64,000 nt of DNA, from NCBI GenBank assembly GCA_021234155.1, contig JAJEKV010000033.1:14329422-14393421 (forward strand), read 5' to 3'. The stretch is from Isoetes taiwanensis (taxonomy: Eukaryota; Streptophyta; Lycopodiopsida; Isoetales; Isoetaceae). This document shows positions 36,767 through 49,600 of the stretch, in pieces. The position numbers and the translations under genes were made by a program. The notes beneath the pieces were generated by a model that worked only from the letters and a program-made list of their open reading frames with translations, searched no databases and was not told the origin of the DNA. Numbering within the stretch: the first letter of the stretch is position 1; every line of letters begins with the position of its first letter.

Positions 36767-39170
36767 TTAGAGTGACAACACATGACAATAGAATTGCAAC
36801 ATCCTAACAATATACCTGTCAATATGCCTGAGTTCTCGCAGCCGCAGCGCCCGTGCCAAATTCATATGACTTCTAAGAGCCTGCCTCTCTCTTGTAGAAA
36901 CAGCAACCTCATCCCACTCCATGGTGCCAATTGTCTCTTCAAGCTCATGAAAGAGACGTCCCAACTGCATCCGAAGCAAACGCACAGAGGCTGCAACAGT
37001 TTCAGCAAGTGTATTTATGTTAACAACGCTAGTGAGCAATTCCGATGCCACATGGGCATGCTCTGCATCTGCAGATGCTATACTAGGATGTGGCAAGCCA
37101 TTGGAAATCATAGTTTCTACAGAGGGGGGCTCAACAGCAGCAGCTTGTGGCAATGCAGGCTCAGGAGGCCTATCAGGAGGTGCAGGCAAATCAGCCACTT
37201 CTTGGTGGCCATTCTCCATCTCAGCATCACAAGACAATGGCATAGGCATGTGCCTGCAAACATCACAGGCAGGGTTGCCCTTAAGACCAAATTTGTCTAA
37301 GCATAGTTTAGAAGGTCAGGCGAATAATAGAGTTGCAAGATTAGTTATGCTGGCGAATGTTTTCTAGACATGAATGTTTTTTTATAGAAATCTAGGCGAA
37401 TCATGGCCAATATTATTTTGTCAAGATTTAAGTGTTTTTATTTTTCAAGTGCAATTTCTGTGGTGAAATTTTATTCACCGGCATCCATATTTAATCAAGG
37501 ACACAAACACGCTATAACTATACTTGCATGATACAATACCACAACTTAACCTTTGCAAATGAGAACGTGGCTTATCCTTGTAGATAAAATAAATCTATTA
37601 AAAGGGAGGTCTGTAAAAAAATGCTTTCCAGTGCATCTTTAGAAGTATTTGAAACACAATAGCTACAAAAATAACTCTTAAAATTGTCATATGTACCTGG
37701 ATGGATATGGAGAATAGATTAGGTTATGAAGAAAGCCTAGAATATTAGGCGATTCCTTAAGAAATATTCGAGAAGGAGGGTAGAGAATAAGGCGAATCCA
37801 TAGTTATGACGCTTAGTGGATGTGGCGAATTTTCAAGTGGAGTGAGATTTGTTTGTAGAAAAGTTGGCTAATTTTATTTTTTCCATCTATAATGGGCCCT
37901 ACTAAACCATAGCATCAAAATTTCTCGATATCCTTAAAAAATAGCCTTTTGGCGAACTTTTGTCCTTAAGGGCTACCCTGATCACAGGTCAGTACTCCAT
38001 CACTGCATCAACACAAGGTATAAAATTCAGCAAACATCTTACACAACACAAACAATGAAACGTGCCAAACAATGGAACAACATTACAAACAAAATCACAC
38101 ACAAACTGCAGAATCAATTAACAGCCATTGTATAATCAGCACAATCCAAAGAAATGTAATTTGGTTGCTCAGAGGTCTCTTCCATCCCAAGCCTGAATTC
38201 GTCTTCCGCAATGTCCACGAAACTCTCATCCCCATCTCCAGGACTTGGGACATCATCATAATACCTCTTACGTGCCTTGCCGATGCGCTCCACAGGTTGC
38301 ATACCTGCAGGGATATTGAAAATCACACATCGTACATCACTAGGCATAGCCTGCGAAGGATTAAGAGTTATCCTCCATGCTGTCTTCACCCTATGTTCTG
38401 AAATAAAAGCACAATTAGTAGGCAAAATCCATTGACTAGACAAAATGAACTTGCCGGTCCTAAGCATCCTAAGGCATACAAGATATATACGAGAGAAGCG
38501 GATACACCTTCCCGGCCGTGGTATTTGACAAAGTGATGGGCCCCAGGCAACAAATTTCTGTTATCCAACACAACCACACTCTTCAGGTCACCTGCACCAT
38601 GAAGCAGGTAGAGATCCTTCCCCATCTCGATTTGTCTCTCAGAGACATTGTGCAAGCACACTTTGAAGTGCACTTTACCAAGGTCCTTCAAGCAGTATCC
38701 CACTAAGCCCTCAAAACAATGCATTCTCGTGTTTTTGAGAGCTTTACATATCAGAAGGATGCCAGCCGGCCTTTGAGCTCCCCCCCCAAAGAACCTCTTA
38801 ATGGCAGCATTCACAGCACAAGGGGTCTTCAACGTGCTCTCGGCACCCTCGCAAAGGCAGATGGTCAAGCTCGATCCCCTTTCAAGAGCTCTGACACCAA
38901 AGAATGGTCCGGGTCTTCAGAAAATCCACAAGCTTGTCAAACATGGCAACGGAAACATCAGTCCCAGCATAACCCAAAGTAAGCATCACATCCAACAGGC
39001 CGGTTCCCTCATCCTCACCCTCTACTCTACCCCTGCCCTTGGACGTACCCTCCCCATCCCCCATAGAGAAAGCATCCTCAACACAAGGAAATTTAGCCTC
39101 AGAACCAAAGGTCTGTTTTCTACATCTAGCTGCCCTCTTCAACATGTTACCTGAGTTGCAGAGTAGCAAA
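36767..39170 (-). pseudogene. Rep-like (HUH-replicase-type element) gene remnant
   Basis: Minus-strand coding pieces read in order: 39169-38882, 38868-38386, 38467-38114 and 37249-36767. The central part (ALERGSS...CLCEGA, VNAAIKRFFGGG, HCFEGLVGYCLKD, HNVSERQIEMGKDLYL, then MLRTGKF...SSQWILP and TAWRITLNPSQ) matches my memory of Rep-type proteins repeated in algae and early land plants, some described as replitrons. In those the HLHIQG (HUH) motif sits where this copy has ICLCEG, so both metal-binding histidines seem lost, while GYC-KD is kept. A GTGTAT...TTAG gap near 38472-38512 looks like an intron. The last piece (160 codons, Pro-rich then helical) may be its final exon. The family assignment is from memory. 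Confidence 0.45.
37270..37980. mobile_element. 711-bp hAT-type MITE
   Basis: Starts CAGGGTTGCCCTTAAG and ends CTTAAGGGCTACCCTG, imperfect inverted repeats with the CAGGG start usual for hAT elements, flanked by an exact 8-bp target duplication ATCACAGG (37262-37269 and 37981-37988). The motif GGCGAAT recurs near both ends (for example 37320, 37350, 37393, 37789, 37825), as expected of subterminal transposase sites. No coding frame. It lies between the last two coding pieces of the Rep-like gene, probably in an intron. Confidence 0.87.
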
Positions 39171-39199
39171 GCCGGAACAAGGAGGCCATTGCAGCAGCA

Positions 39200-40308
39200 A
39201 GACCAGAATCACAAGATGCAGCTATAAACAGACGGACGATGAAGGCCACTTCAAAAACTCTCGGAAGAGCAGCTCATACAGAGCACATAAGTAGCCGGAA
39301 CTGCAACACGACATGGAGAAGAACAAGGAGCAGACTAACCTGGTACACCATGACGACTGCAAACCTCTCGCCGGAAGTGCCTCTGCTCTTCCCCATCCGC
39401 TCCACGCGCACGGCAGGCCATCGCCACGACTCCACTTCTAAAAATTGCACCTTCCAGAAAAAAGCCAATAAACCCCAATCGACCATTGGGAAACCAGAAC
39501 CTAATTAGTGAGTCAGCAATATAACATTTTGACATACGAATACATGGGCAAACCATCCAAAATCATATGTAACACGACCCCCAAACAACATTTTGGAAAC
39601 CTAATGGACTTAAAAACCAATTTGGGTTTATGGCTATTTCGAAAAATTTTCATACTTTTGGTAATGTCTAGGCCTATGTGAAACAAGATGCTGCGCACGA
39701 GGGGTTGCCCTTCGGTGGCCCGAGAGTGTTTTTTCTTGTTTTCTGTTTAGTTGTTCCTTAAGATTGAATTTGATGCTATTTTTTTTTCCCCCAATCTGAT
39801 TTGCCTCTTTCAATCACTTATCTCGATAAGGCATTGTAGCGACCATGACTTGCTTGCCAAAAACTTATCTTTAATCTAAATACCTTTTCTTGCCTCAATG
39901 GTCATGAATTTTAAAGCAATGAAGAGCTAAAGCATTGGTCTAGAAGTAGACGGGTTTTCATCCAATAAATATGCCTTTAACTGTTTTATTAGCGATATAT
40001 AAACAAAAATTGGAACGAGAAATTGCTCAACACAAAGCTTGGAAAGAAAATGGCATGAGATGGAAAGTTTTTAAAAGGTAGTTAAGTAATGGGATAAAGC
40101 ACCTTTCTAAACATGTATAATTGCTATACAACGATGCTTTAAGAATATTCTTGTCACCGGGGCACTAATCTGGACCGTTCATTTTCCATCGTCTCTTCTT
40201 TTGCCGTTCTTTGCGGGTTCAAGGGTTCCTCTCGCAATCGGCGAAGTGCTTCCTTTGGCAAGCAACCGATCACGAATCTTTGAGTTCCTTCCTCTGCCAA
40301 GTAAGCTT
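39200..40308. other. Intergenic, nothing identified
   Basis: About 1.1 kb without a supported gene. The small overlapping frames at 39239-39556 show no family features and probably reflect the upstream flank of the Rep-like gene. Confidence 0.5.
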
Positions 40309-40862
40309 GACATTAGGGTTTTTTTGAGATTAAAAAGGGGCCTTTAAAACATGCCAACTAAGCCAAATGAAGATAAATGAACTACCAATCAGAAATCAGA
40401 GCCTGAAGGGTCCAGTCAGCAAAACTGTTATAACTAACTCACTGGATCACATTTTCTAGTATAACTATTGATAGAAAAGTCCAAATGATCTCTCGTTCAG
40501 TGCAATAGATGGATCTCGTTGAGATCTTTCCAAGCTTAGGTGCTTTGCACATATTTTAACCATTTATGATTGTCAAAACTCCAAAAAATATGGTTTTTAC
40601 CCTTTTTTTACGATCCTACGGGGCTAAAAGATATGCAAACCACCCAAGGTTGGAAAGATCTCAATGAAATCTATCTATTGCACCAAACAAAAGCTCATTT
40701 GGACTTTTCTATCAACATTTATGCTAGAAAATGTGATCCAAAAGAGTTAGTTATAATCTTTTGACTGATTACCGATTACCATTTTTTTCGATTGGTAGTT
40801 CATGTAGCTTAGTCAGCAGTTCTTAGAAGGCCCTTTTATGATCTCAAAAAATCCCTAATGTC
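40309..40862. mobile_element. 550-bp fold-back (inverted-repeat) element
   Basis: Two arms of about 240 bp, starting GACATTAGGG and ending CCCTAATGTC, are imperfect reverse complements of each other (shared blocks include GATAGAAAAGTCCAAATGA, GGATCACATTTTCTAG and GAGATCTTTCCAA) with a loop of about 50 bp near 40565-40610. No clear target duplication was found and no protein is encoded. Best read as an old MITE or fold-back element; as RNA it would form a long hairpin. Confidence 0.75.
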
Positions 40863-41430
40863 TGCCAGCGCCTGTGTTTTGAAAAAATTTGTGGCATTTA
40901 CGGTAGTAGCTTTACTTTGAAGCAAAGTCTGCTGTGGCCAGAATGGTCCAGTCTTCTGCGGTCAGGGTATGATCGATTACTCAGCATTTGAAGAGAATGG
41001 TTCATTCTATTCTTTAGCGATGGGCTTTTCTGACGATGGGATTACCTTTTGCTTTGAAGTAAAGTCCAGCGATTCTTCAGCAACTATATATAAATATGTA
41101 CCTTGCATGTATAAGACCTTTTGCGGTTATTTGTAGGAGGCATTTTGGAGTCTATGCTAAGAGAGTGGAGCAATCATCTTTGCACATTTTCAAAGATCTC
41201 ATTCTGTAAATAGATAAGGAGTGCAACCTGCAGCAGTATATCTAAAACTGTGATCGGCATTTAGCCATTATATCAGGAACCGTTACTTTTCTTCTTTGGT
41301 CGATCTTCATGGGGATCTATTTTAGATACCTCTTCAAGTATTTTGGATAATATGGTCATCGCCTTATTATTGTATATCTGCAATTACATAAAGCACATGT
41401 CCAATTCATATTACTTTTCTCCTCCTTCCT
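40863..41430. other. Intergenic, nothing identified
   Basis: AT-rich sequence between the fold-back element and the chromovirus LTR. No coding frame, repeat or RNA gene recognised. The last five bases, TTCCT (41426-41430), would be the target duplication of the chromovirus if its other end, outside the window, carries the same sequence. Confidence 0.5.
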
Positions 41431-41738
41431 TGTGACGCTCCCGAATATATATAGGACACCCTACCAGTATACATACGGGACTTTCCCCTCCCATGGCAAC
41501 CATCTCGCCATGAGCAGGGCCCTCCGTCTATCAGGGCCTTGGTAGAGATGCCGAAGTGAAGGACACGGAGGTGTCATTTGGCCCACGCCTTCAATGGAAC
41601 TCCTAAGTCACGGAAGCGTGAATACATGTTAGCACACAGCATAAATCATATATAAATAACCACCACGAAGGGTGGCACATCCATCCAAGTACTAACGGCA
41701 AAGAATATACATTAAATACTAGAGAAAACAAGTTGCGT
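41431..41738 (-). repeat. Outer part of the chromovirus 3' LTR (left piece)
   Basis: TGTGACGCTCCCGAATATAT is the reverse complement of the LTR 3' end seen at 11120-11146. The match to the LARD LTR runs to about 41730 (LTR position near 2370), where the large inverted-repeat element begins. The remainder of the same LTR resumes at 58565. Confidence 0.85.
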
Positions 41739-42143
41739 ATTAAACGGGAGCAAATCATTGAAACGAGAGCAAAAGGAATATTCCTCAAAGATTCCCTTTT
41801 TTTTTACAAAAAGGGGGTAAAACGAGGTTAAAAAAAAAAAGATGCATGAAATTCTATTTTGACCCCCCCCCAAATGACTAATTTTTTTTTGCAACGAAAG
41901 AATTGACTTTTTTAAAGTGTCACTTTTCTTAGCAAATAGAATGTTCTTAAAGTATGTTTTAAGAGAGAAACTCTAATTTCAGAGGATAAAATATTTAACA
42001 AAAAATTGAAGTAAGTATGTAACTGAAACTTTAGTATTCTCAAAATTTGAAGATACAAAATTTACAGTCTTTTTCTAAGACTCAGTTATGTGCAAAAGTG
42101 TGAGGAGTGATGAGAGAGGGATCCAGGACGTCCTCATATTTAT

Positions 42144-43659
42144 TTATGCCATCGTCATCACCTTCACTTCTTTCACTGTCACTCGAGGAAGTGCTTGAGT
42201 TATCTTCCTCATCACTATCAACAGACGGTGAAGCATTGTCACCACCTTTTTAAAATCATAGCACAATATAGTCACGTCATTAAGGTTCAGCTCGTCCCTA
42301 CAACCCACCTTCTTGGACTTTCTCCCTTTTCCTTGGCTTCTCATTTCCAACTCATATCTACCTTCAAAAGCATTTTCTGAGCGTGTTGCAAGCCAATGAA
42401 TCTTGAGTTTAGTGACTAAGCCTTCCTCCTTGACTGTGTCAAGCACTTTTGCTATCCAGAACGGTCGACCTTTGTCATCCTCCTCAGTCGGAAGAGCAAT
42501 TAGCATACCTTTGGTAATTTCGCGGATATTACCTTGAGGCTCATTCTGCGTCTTGGTGCGAGGTACATGACTCAATCCTCCTCGTCTTCTACCGGAGTGC
42601 AAATGTAGCACTGCTTGGACCTGCTTGGTGCTGGGGTTGATGGAAGGTGTTAGGCCATTGAAATGGTTCTTGCAACTGTCTTAGAGCTATATTTTGTACA
42701 ACAATTTTCTGTTCGAGAAAGAAATTACTCCACCACATCCGATCTTCTTCTAAGAAGTACTTAAAGCCTGAGGAAATTCCATTTTCAATGGCTTTTAAGG
42801 ATGACTCTGGGGTACTTTTCTTCTGCTTGGACTCCTTAGGATTTTTGAGAGGAAGTTGCTCAGCACGTTCTATGAAGGAAGTGTCTGGAATATATTTAAG
42901 GAAGCGTAATCCCTCCGGTGGACTCCAGGTCCTTAGTTGTGGTATACTTCTTCCCTCAGAAGAAGCTTTGGCCATCCTTCAAGTAGAACTTGATATGATG
43001 TTGAAAGGTGAGATCATTCAACTTGTTCCTGACTTGTTCTCTGTTTGAACGTTGAGAGAAAATAAACTCTCAAATCAGCGGGTCTCTTTAAGAAGATCGA
43101 CCCACCGGAGTAGGAGTGTAAGAATCCTCAATAATTGAACTAAAGAAGGAAGACAGAAAGCCTTCTTCCTTCTAAGGCGCACAGAAAATCTGCTGAACAT
43201 TTGGTCAATCTGATCATGAGTGTGGCCTACAAGTAAGAAACCGAGCTTCACTTTTCTAAAGATCCCTAGCTCCACTAACATGGCACAGTACGCAAAGAGT
43301 GTTTGATTCTTGTTCTCCCTTGTAGTATTGTCAAGTTGCAGATAAAGCACTGGTGGTAATTGCTCTTGCTCGCACAGGACCTTGTTAAGAATTGTAATTG
43401 TGAGGTTCGGGTCACCATGCAAGTTTGGATACGTCAAAAATACTTTGCACTTTAGACTTCCTTTGAAGACCATAGCTCCTACAAGGTGGACCTTAACAAA
43501 ACATTCCTCTGGCACATCTTTAGGAATGTTCAAGAAATGTGGTAGAGTTGTTTTTTTTTTTGTCCATTCCATCAATGGGTATAAAATCACTAGTCGGGTA
43601 CAAAAAAACGCGAAAAAGCAAAGCAAAAAGCAAAGCAAAAGCAAACTTTTTCGGTTCAC
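42144..43659 (-). pseudogene. DUF7869/DDE-like transposase-type gene (3' part)
   Basis: Minus-strand frames 43659-43075, 42975-42589 and 42611-42144 read as one protein with shifts between them. The first has LQLDNTTRENKNQTLFAYC and LVGHTHDQIDQMFSRFSVRL, clearly the same family as the tandem-array genes (LDNCAGQNKN, GHTHEDVD) but diverged, with Cys-Ala-Gly replaced by Thr-Thr-Arg. The C-terminal part (GMLIALPTEEDDKGRPFWIAKVLD, then KIHWLATRS) looks like a BAH/Tudor-type fold. The N-terminal Cys-rich region of the family is missing: the frame is cut off at about 43650, next to an AAAGC-rich tract. It is the gene nearest the left terminus. Confidence 0.65.
43577..43590 (+). promoter_or_regulatory. 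Core promoter motif GGGTATAAAATCAC (forward)
   Basis: A TATA box (TATAAAA, 43580-43586) inside a 14-bp sequence that recurs exactly, on the opposite strand, at 49875-49888. It lies about 120 bp before the first ATG of the plus-strand coiled-coil gene. An AAAGC-rich tract follows it. Confidence 0.55.
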
Positions 43660-43709
43660 ATTTCGGTTAGCTCCGGAATCAGAATTTTGGCGCCATAACT
43701 ACCTCTGGC

Positions 43710-44900
43710 GATGGCGATGAAGCTTTCTGACGAAGGAATGGTACCGCAGAAATGGATTAAATGGTTGGAGGATCAAATTATCGGCGAGGATTGGGAATCG
43801 ATCACGGAATCATGGCTTCACCGACGGTAAAATTAAGAAATTTTATGTGAAGCCTCATTTAAAAGAACTGCTAGATTTTCTTATCTGAGCTTTATCCTCA
43901 TGGTGCAGCGAACAATGAGCTCGGGAAGAAATTTGCCTTTGCATTTACTTGGGAGAATTGTAGTCGAAAGCAGCTCTTAACAGGGACGAACACAAGATAA
44001 ACCGGGTTTCATTTAAAGAACAAGTTGATGGGTACCCAAGGAAGCTAGTTAAGCTCGAACCAAAACATTCCACGGCGAAAAAGCTTGACCTCTCGGGCAG
44101 CAAAGAAGAACCACACCAAATCCCACACCATTGAAGCCAAGTAATGCCGCAGGTTTACTCTCGAGGCAAGTCTTTGTTCCTTTGCTAAACAGAGGTAGCT
44201 TAATGTTTAATGTTAGGGTCTTGGATGAAGAAGTGAATAGGTTGGAGGGTGAATTTGAATTGTGCAAGAAAGATCCGCGAGACATTGCAAGCAAGATCAC
44301 CCTAAACGGACATGTGAATGAGAGAGATATTGCCGGGATCGAAGCAAGCAGAGAAGACATAAGCGGGGTTGCGGTGAGATCAATTTTTGGAATCAAAGTA
44401 GAAAAAAGTCTGATTCGATAAGAAAAGAATTGAGGACTTGATGCGAGGACTTGATGCGAGGAGAAATTCTATTGCAGGAAATTAGAGAGCCTTATTGAAA
44501 AGGTGGATGATCATCAAGTTGAGAAGAAGAATGAATTGGAAGCATTACATGGAGTGCTAGAAAGGGACCTGCTCAAATGGAAGAATTACGGGGCTAATTG
44601 CTATAACTTGAGTAGTGTAAATGCCTCGTATTCGAGTTCAAGTTATTGCAAAGCGAGGTTGCCATTGTGTTATGAAATACCATGTTACGCATGTGGATTA
44701 GCTTTCAAGATGACTACAAGATTAGTGCGGTGCTACCATGCCAACATGCTTATCATTTAATTTCGGCCTGCTTCTTGTAGAGAAAAAAAATGCCTGGATT
44801 GTTCTATGGATGTCCCAATGAAATTCTTTGAAGAACTTGGCTTAGAGACCAATGCAAATGAAGGAGAAGAAAAAGAAGAACGAGAAAGGAGAAGAATCAT
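43710..44900 (+). CDS. Coiled-coil, RING-like protein (multi-exon, uncertain frames)
   Basis: Plus-strand gene downstream of the TATA motif. The first exon would start at MAMKLSDEGMVPQKW (about 43710). Later pieces are 44131-44421 (charged, helical: LDEEVNRLEGEFELCKKD) and 44503-44760 (KKNELEALHGVLERDLLKW, then CYEIPCYACGLAFKMTTRLV and, after a frame change, KKCLDCSMDVP). The paired Cys motifs suggest a RING-like zinc module after a coiled coil. Exon borders are not certain. It may continue into the FCP1-like domain at 45.8 kb. Confidence 0.4.
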
Positions 44901-45800
44901 CTAAGAAAGTAAGTATTATTTATTTGCTTTGCTTTATTTGTGAAAATTGCTTTTGTTGAAAAGTTTTGGTCATGTTATTTGCGAGGAAAAGTTACCAACA
45001 AAAAGGAAACATGATGACTATGTGGATTTAGATGAATTTGGTGAATTTCTTTGATGTGAATGAAGATCTTTGGTGATTGACCGTGCATATGAAGGTATTT
45101 TAGAAAATATTCCAAGTTCTTGAGGGAAGGAGCTTCTTTGGGAATTAAGAGCAGGTTGAGAAGAGCTACAATCAATATCAAGGAAACTAGCCTTGAACCT
45201 CAGAGACTATTCTTCACGATCACAGTAACTCCAACTCGGATATTCACATCGAATCTTTGTGGAAGCAGACAACTCCACAGTTGTGGATCGGGGGAGGCTG
45301 GACAAATTGGTGGTCACAATTGCGGATGCCACAATGAGGAATTACCAGCAGTGGATGAGCAAGACAAAGAAGCGTCGGGGAGGATGGAAGAGAAGTTCAA
45401 GAGGATGCAACAAAGAATGACAATTCAAGGAAGCGTCTTTGGGAGAGGCCAGCAAAAAAAGAAGAAAAGCAATCAAACCTATTCCCAAAGTAGTTCTTTG
45501 AGAAGGTGCAAGTTACAAAAAAGGTGACAAAGCGCACTCCAATAGAAAGAATATTAGATGCCTATAATGGGAAGGGCTAAACTTTGAACCTGTAAACCAC
45601 TCTGTATTTGACATTGTCATATTTTCAATTTGTAAGATTTCTGTTAAAATAAAATCTTTTCTAAATATTAGAATCTGTAAACTTTTCATTAAAATAAAAT
45701 GTTTTCATTGAATATGTGAATCTGTAATCTTTTCATAGTTGACAATGTCATATCTTAGTTTGTGTCTAAAGTGTTTTTAAAATGTATCTCTTGTTTGTAG

Positions 45801-46220
45801 GGAGGCACAAAGACAAACTGTTGGTCCTTGATTTGAATGGTGTGCTTATGAAGAGTTGGCATAAGCATGACAAACCTGAGAACACCAATACCGCAAATCA
45901 AGAAAAGCGTACACAACCAACAAAGTCTTTGGTTTGAGACCAGGTTTGCATAATTTCATGGGAATTTGGGCCCTAGAACATTTTGAAATTGCTATTTGGT
46001 CAAGTATGAACCGCTACAACATCATTGAGTGCTGCGGCCAGATGTTGCTGCAGATTATCTTATTAAGTTCAAGTTCATTTGGGAAGGAGCACAATGTTTG
46101 AAATTGCCTTATCCACACCCGACCAATCCGGACAAGCGGTCTATTTGAAGCCACTTTCTTATGTCATTGAAGCATATCACGAAATGAAGAATGTCTTGTT
46201 GGTGGATGATTCTCTCGTAT
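45801..46220 (+). pseudogene. FCP1-like (HAD) phosphatase domain
   Basis: An intron-like acceptor TTGTTTGTAG precedes a frame reading KLLVLDLNGVLMKSWH, then (after a shift) LRPGLHNFM and FEIAIWSSMNRYN, and later YLKPLSYV and NVLLVDDS. These are the motifs, in order, of the FCP1/NLI-interacting-factor phosphatases: DxDG(T/V)-like nucleophile, RPGL, (V/I)xWS, the catalytic Lys and VDDS. The second Asp of the nucleophile motif is Asn here (DLNG), which would impair classical FCP1 activity. The stop after QPTKSLV and the frame changes may be real or errors. Possibly the 3' part of the upstream RING-like gene. Confidence 0.55.
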
Positions 46221-46619
46221 AAATCTTTTTTTTCACCCGGTGTACCATTCTTTAATAGTTAGCTCATTTCGGTTTGATGAGGGCCTGAGAATGGTTTGAA
46301 AAGATGAAGGATGTATTGTTTGGTTGGGCTGAAAGTCCCGAGCCTACAAAATTTGTGAAAGAACATCTTGCCCCGAAATTGTCAAACAAGAAGACTTTGA
46401 TATTTTGGATTTGTGTTCCAAGCATGTGCGGGAGAATCCAAGATGGGCTATTCTGTGAAGCAGGCGGTTGCCATGATGGAACCACGGTAAGCAATTTATT
46501 TTTTGCTTGATTTGCTTGATTTGCTTGGCTTGCCATATCTTCTTACCTTAAGCGGAGTTCGCTCTTGCGAGGTTCTGGAAAGGCAGTTGTGAGGCAATGG
46601 ATGTTAAGGAATGTCAAGA

Positions 46620-49600
46620 AAAGTGTAAGATGTGAAAAAAAATACATTTGGCAACCATAAAATTTTCTTCACGGTTGCCACATTTTGAATGCACATCATT
46701 GTGCAATGTAATGTTAGATGTGAATATACGGCTGGCATTTTCCCCAGTTGCCAGATTTTGAATGCACATCATTGTGCACTCTATTGTAAACTGTTGTAAC
46801 AATATCAATATGAATGTCAATGTTTTGTACTATGCACTTGTGAACTGAAACCCAAATCAGAGAGCATTGAACTCATTCCTGAACAGGTAAAGATGACATG
46901 ATTTTCTGGCAGGTCTCTTCTCCTAACATGTACATGTTGCCACCAATATCATTCATGTCAAACTTAACATGCCTTACCAAGTGGCTGTAAATTGAAGCCA
47001 GCGGCTTGCTTGTCAAACAATTGAAAAGTTAGAGTGTCTAATTGCTGATAGTAGTGGCCTGATACTATAACCTCTCCAACATATGCAAGGCCAATTCAAA
47101 GCAAAGTTAGTCAAAGCAAAAGCAAAAAGCAAAGCATCAAAGCAATTCCATCAAAGCAAACACTAGGCCAGCCTACCAGAAAATACCTCTTTTTTTCATT
47201 GGCACAAGGATGGTTTTCAATGTACCATTTTAGGAATTCCACCGCATCCTTAGCACATTGCAGCTTCCAGGAATCATACTTCAGTTGCTCCTTTGCTAGA
47301 ATTAATTTCAAAACAGCTCCAGCTCCATCATGTTCTCCTTTACCATGAGAACTTGCAAAAAAAACACCATAAATATTCGAGTAGGATTGTTCACAAAATT
47401 TCTACCTATGTACCAGAAGGGTCTGGCACCTTTGAATTGAGATGTGCAACCATCACTCCAAAAAACATGGTTGCTGTACTCTATATTCATTTGTTTCAGC
47501 CACTGTGCATGGACTTTCAAGCAGTGGTTGACAAACTCAGTTGAATGCTCCTTGCAATCAGAAATGTAAAAATGTGTCTCCTTAATTATTCTTCGATCTG
47601 TACCTGAACTTGTTTCTCGATCTGAACAAGATCTTGTTGTGTTCCTAAATTCTTCCTCTTCCTTTTCTGTAGGATGTCTATAGGTAATGTGAACAAGAAT
47701 AGTAATTTGGTCGGTATGCCAATGGCATGATTGTACTTCCTACGAATTTTGAGGCTATAGTTCTCGGCCAAAATCAATTCTTGATACAATAGTATTCTTT
47801 GGAAAGTTGGCTAAGCATTGCTTAAATTGCTTTGCCCGCCAATATATCTTGCCGTGTAATTATGTGGAACAAATTGCACAAGTGTCTTGTTGGCATCTTG
47901 AATAAACTCTTGTCTGGAGCAGACTTGTATGCTAATCTTGTGACTTTAGTTGGTTTTTTCCTCCCCTCTTACGAATTGAACTCTCCTTCAAATTACGGGC
48001 TCTTGCTGCAATCTGAGACAATTTGGTGATGTTAGGTCCTAAACAAGTTTGAGAAAAAGTAAATAACACTAAAACAAATTAATATACCTTCTCAAACTGT
48101 TTCCACTCATGAGAAATGTCTTTCATTGTCTTTTCCTTTGGACAGAGTTGGCAATCTGAAAGCTACAGCGTTAGCTCATTTCCAAAATAGATATACATGA
48201 ATGTTAAATGTACCTTTTCAAACCACAAGATTTACAAGCAACCATCGGACAGGGAATGCTTGTGCCATTCTTCTAAGGGATCTTGCTTTTCACATACAAG
48301 TTCCCTCCACAACTCACTAGTAGACTTGTAAGTCATCAATTTAGCTTTGCATTCATCTCCTTCTCCACACACCTTTGCAATTGCGGGAACAATTTTCATG
48401 AACACCTCTAGAGATTACGTTCTTATTACATTGGTGTTTGAAGAACAAATTCCAAATGGATGTGATCTTGGTGGTGACAAGTTTCCCTCTCATGAAGTCT
48501 TCTAACAAATGAAGGCTTGAGCCTCTCAAATGTTTGTTGTGCAATGTTGATATGTGGATATTGTTGCTTGAAAGCCATATAGAACTGAGCTGCAGACAAC
48601 ATGTAAAATTCATTTTGTAATGCATAAAAGCAAAATCATGAAATCTTGAAACAATGAAGCAAATCAATCATAATAAGTAATTAATCAAAGATCTTTGAGA
48701 CATTGCGAGAATGCAAATTTATAAAGCAATAGGAATTTGAAACAATGCGGATAGCAAATTCATACATAAAACATGTGAAGCATAAATTGTTCAACTTCAA
48801 CATGAAAAGTTTTATCAAACACTACAAATTAACGGTGACGAAACATTCGGATATAAATACACAGGAGACCTCAAGCAAATGGATTGGATGGTCAACTTTA
48901 TTGCCATTTTACTGTCTTAAACTTCCTCACATGTTTTTGTATGGAGAAACTCTTGTGTTTTCAGTCGAGAAGCTGCGAGACAACCTTTTTCACTTCATCA
49001 GCGGCCAGAATCGGACCTTTTCTTCCTCAAAAACATAGACCGGGGACCTGATTCCCTTTACGCCATTACTCTTCTTCTATAGGCTGCACAAATAGATTTT
49101 CTAGGCACTTCAAGCAGCACGGCTCTTTGCTGAGAATGATTAAGTTTATTCTCTGTGGATGTAACCATTTGTAAAGTTGACCTTTTTTTGCTGCGGAATG
49201 TCAATCTTTACGGTTCGTTTGTCTTGTTGCATAGTTTCCTTCACATTAGCAATCACTTTTTGCATAACCTTTGTCTCTCTTTTTATGCCAGCGCTTACTT
49301 GTAAAGGTACATTTGGTTTTATCTTTCTTACAAATCTGTCCACAATAGCGGCCTTATCTAAAGCATTGGCATGTTTTGTCGGATCCTCAAAATAATCATG
49401 CATATCCTTTGAAATCTCCTGAATTCTTCTCACCTGCGAGGCTTAATTCTTTGGAATTAGCGGGCGCTTCCATCAATTCCCTTTTGCGTTTCCTTGATTC
49501 CCTCTTTACGGCGGCATCAATTTCACGAAAAATGGAGTCTCTTCTCATCTTCATCCATTCAAATTATGAATATGAGAAACTCCAATCGCTGATTCTCCAC

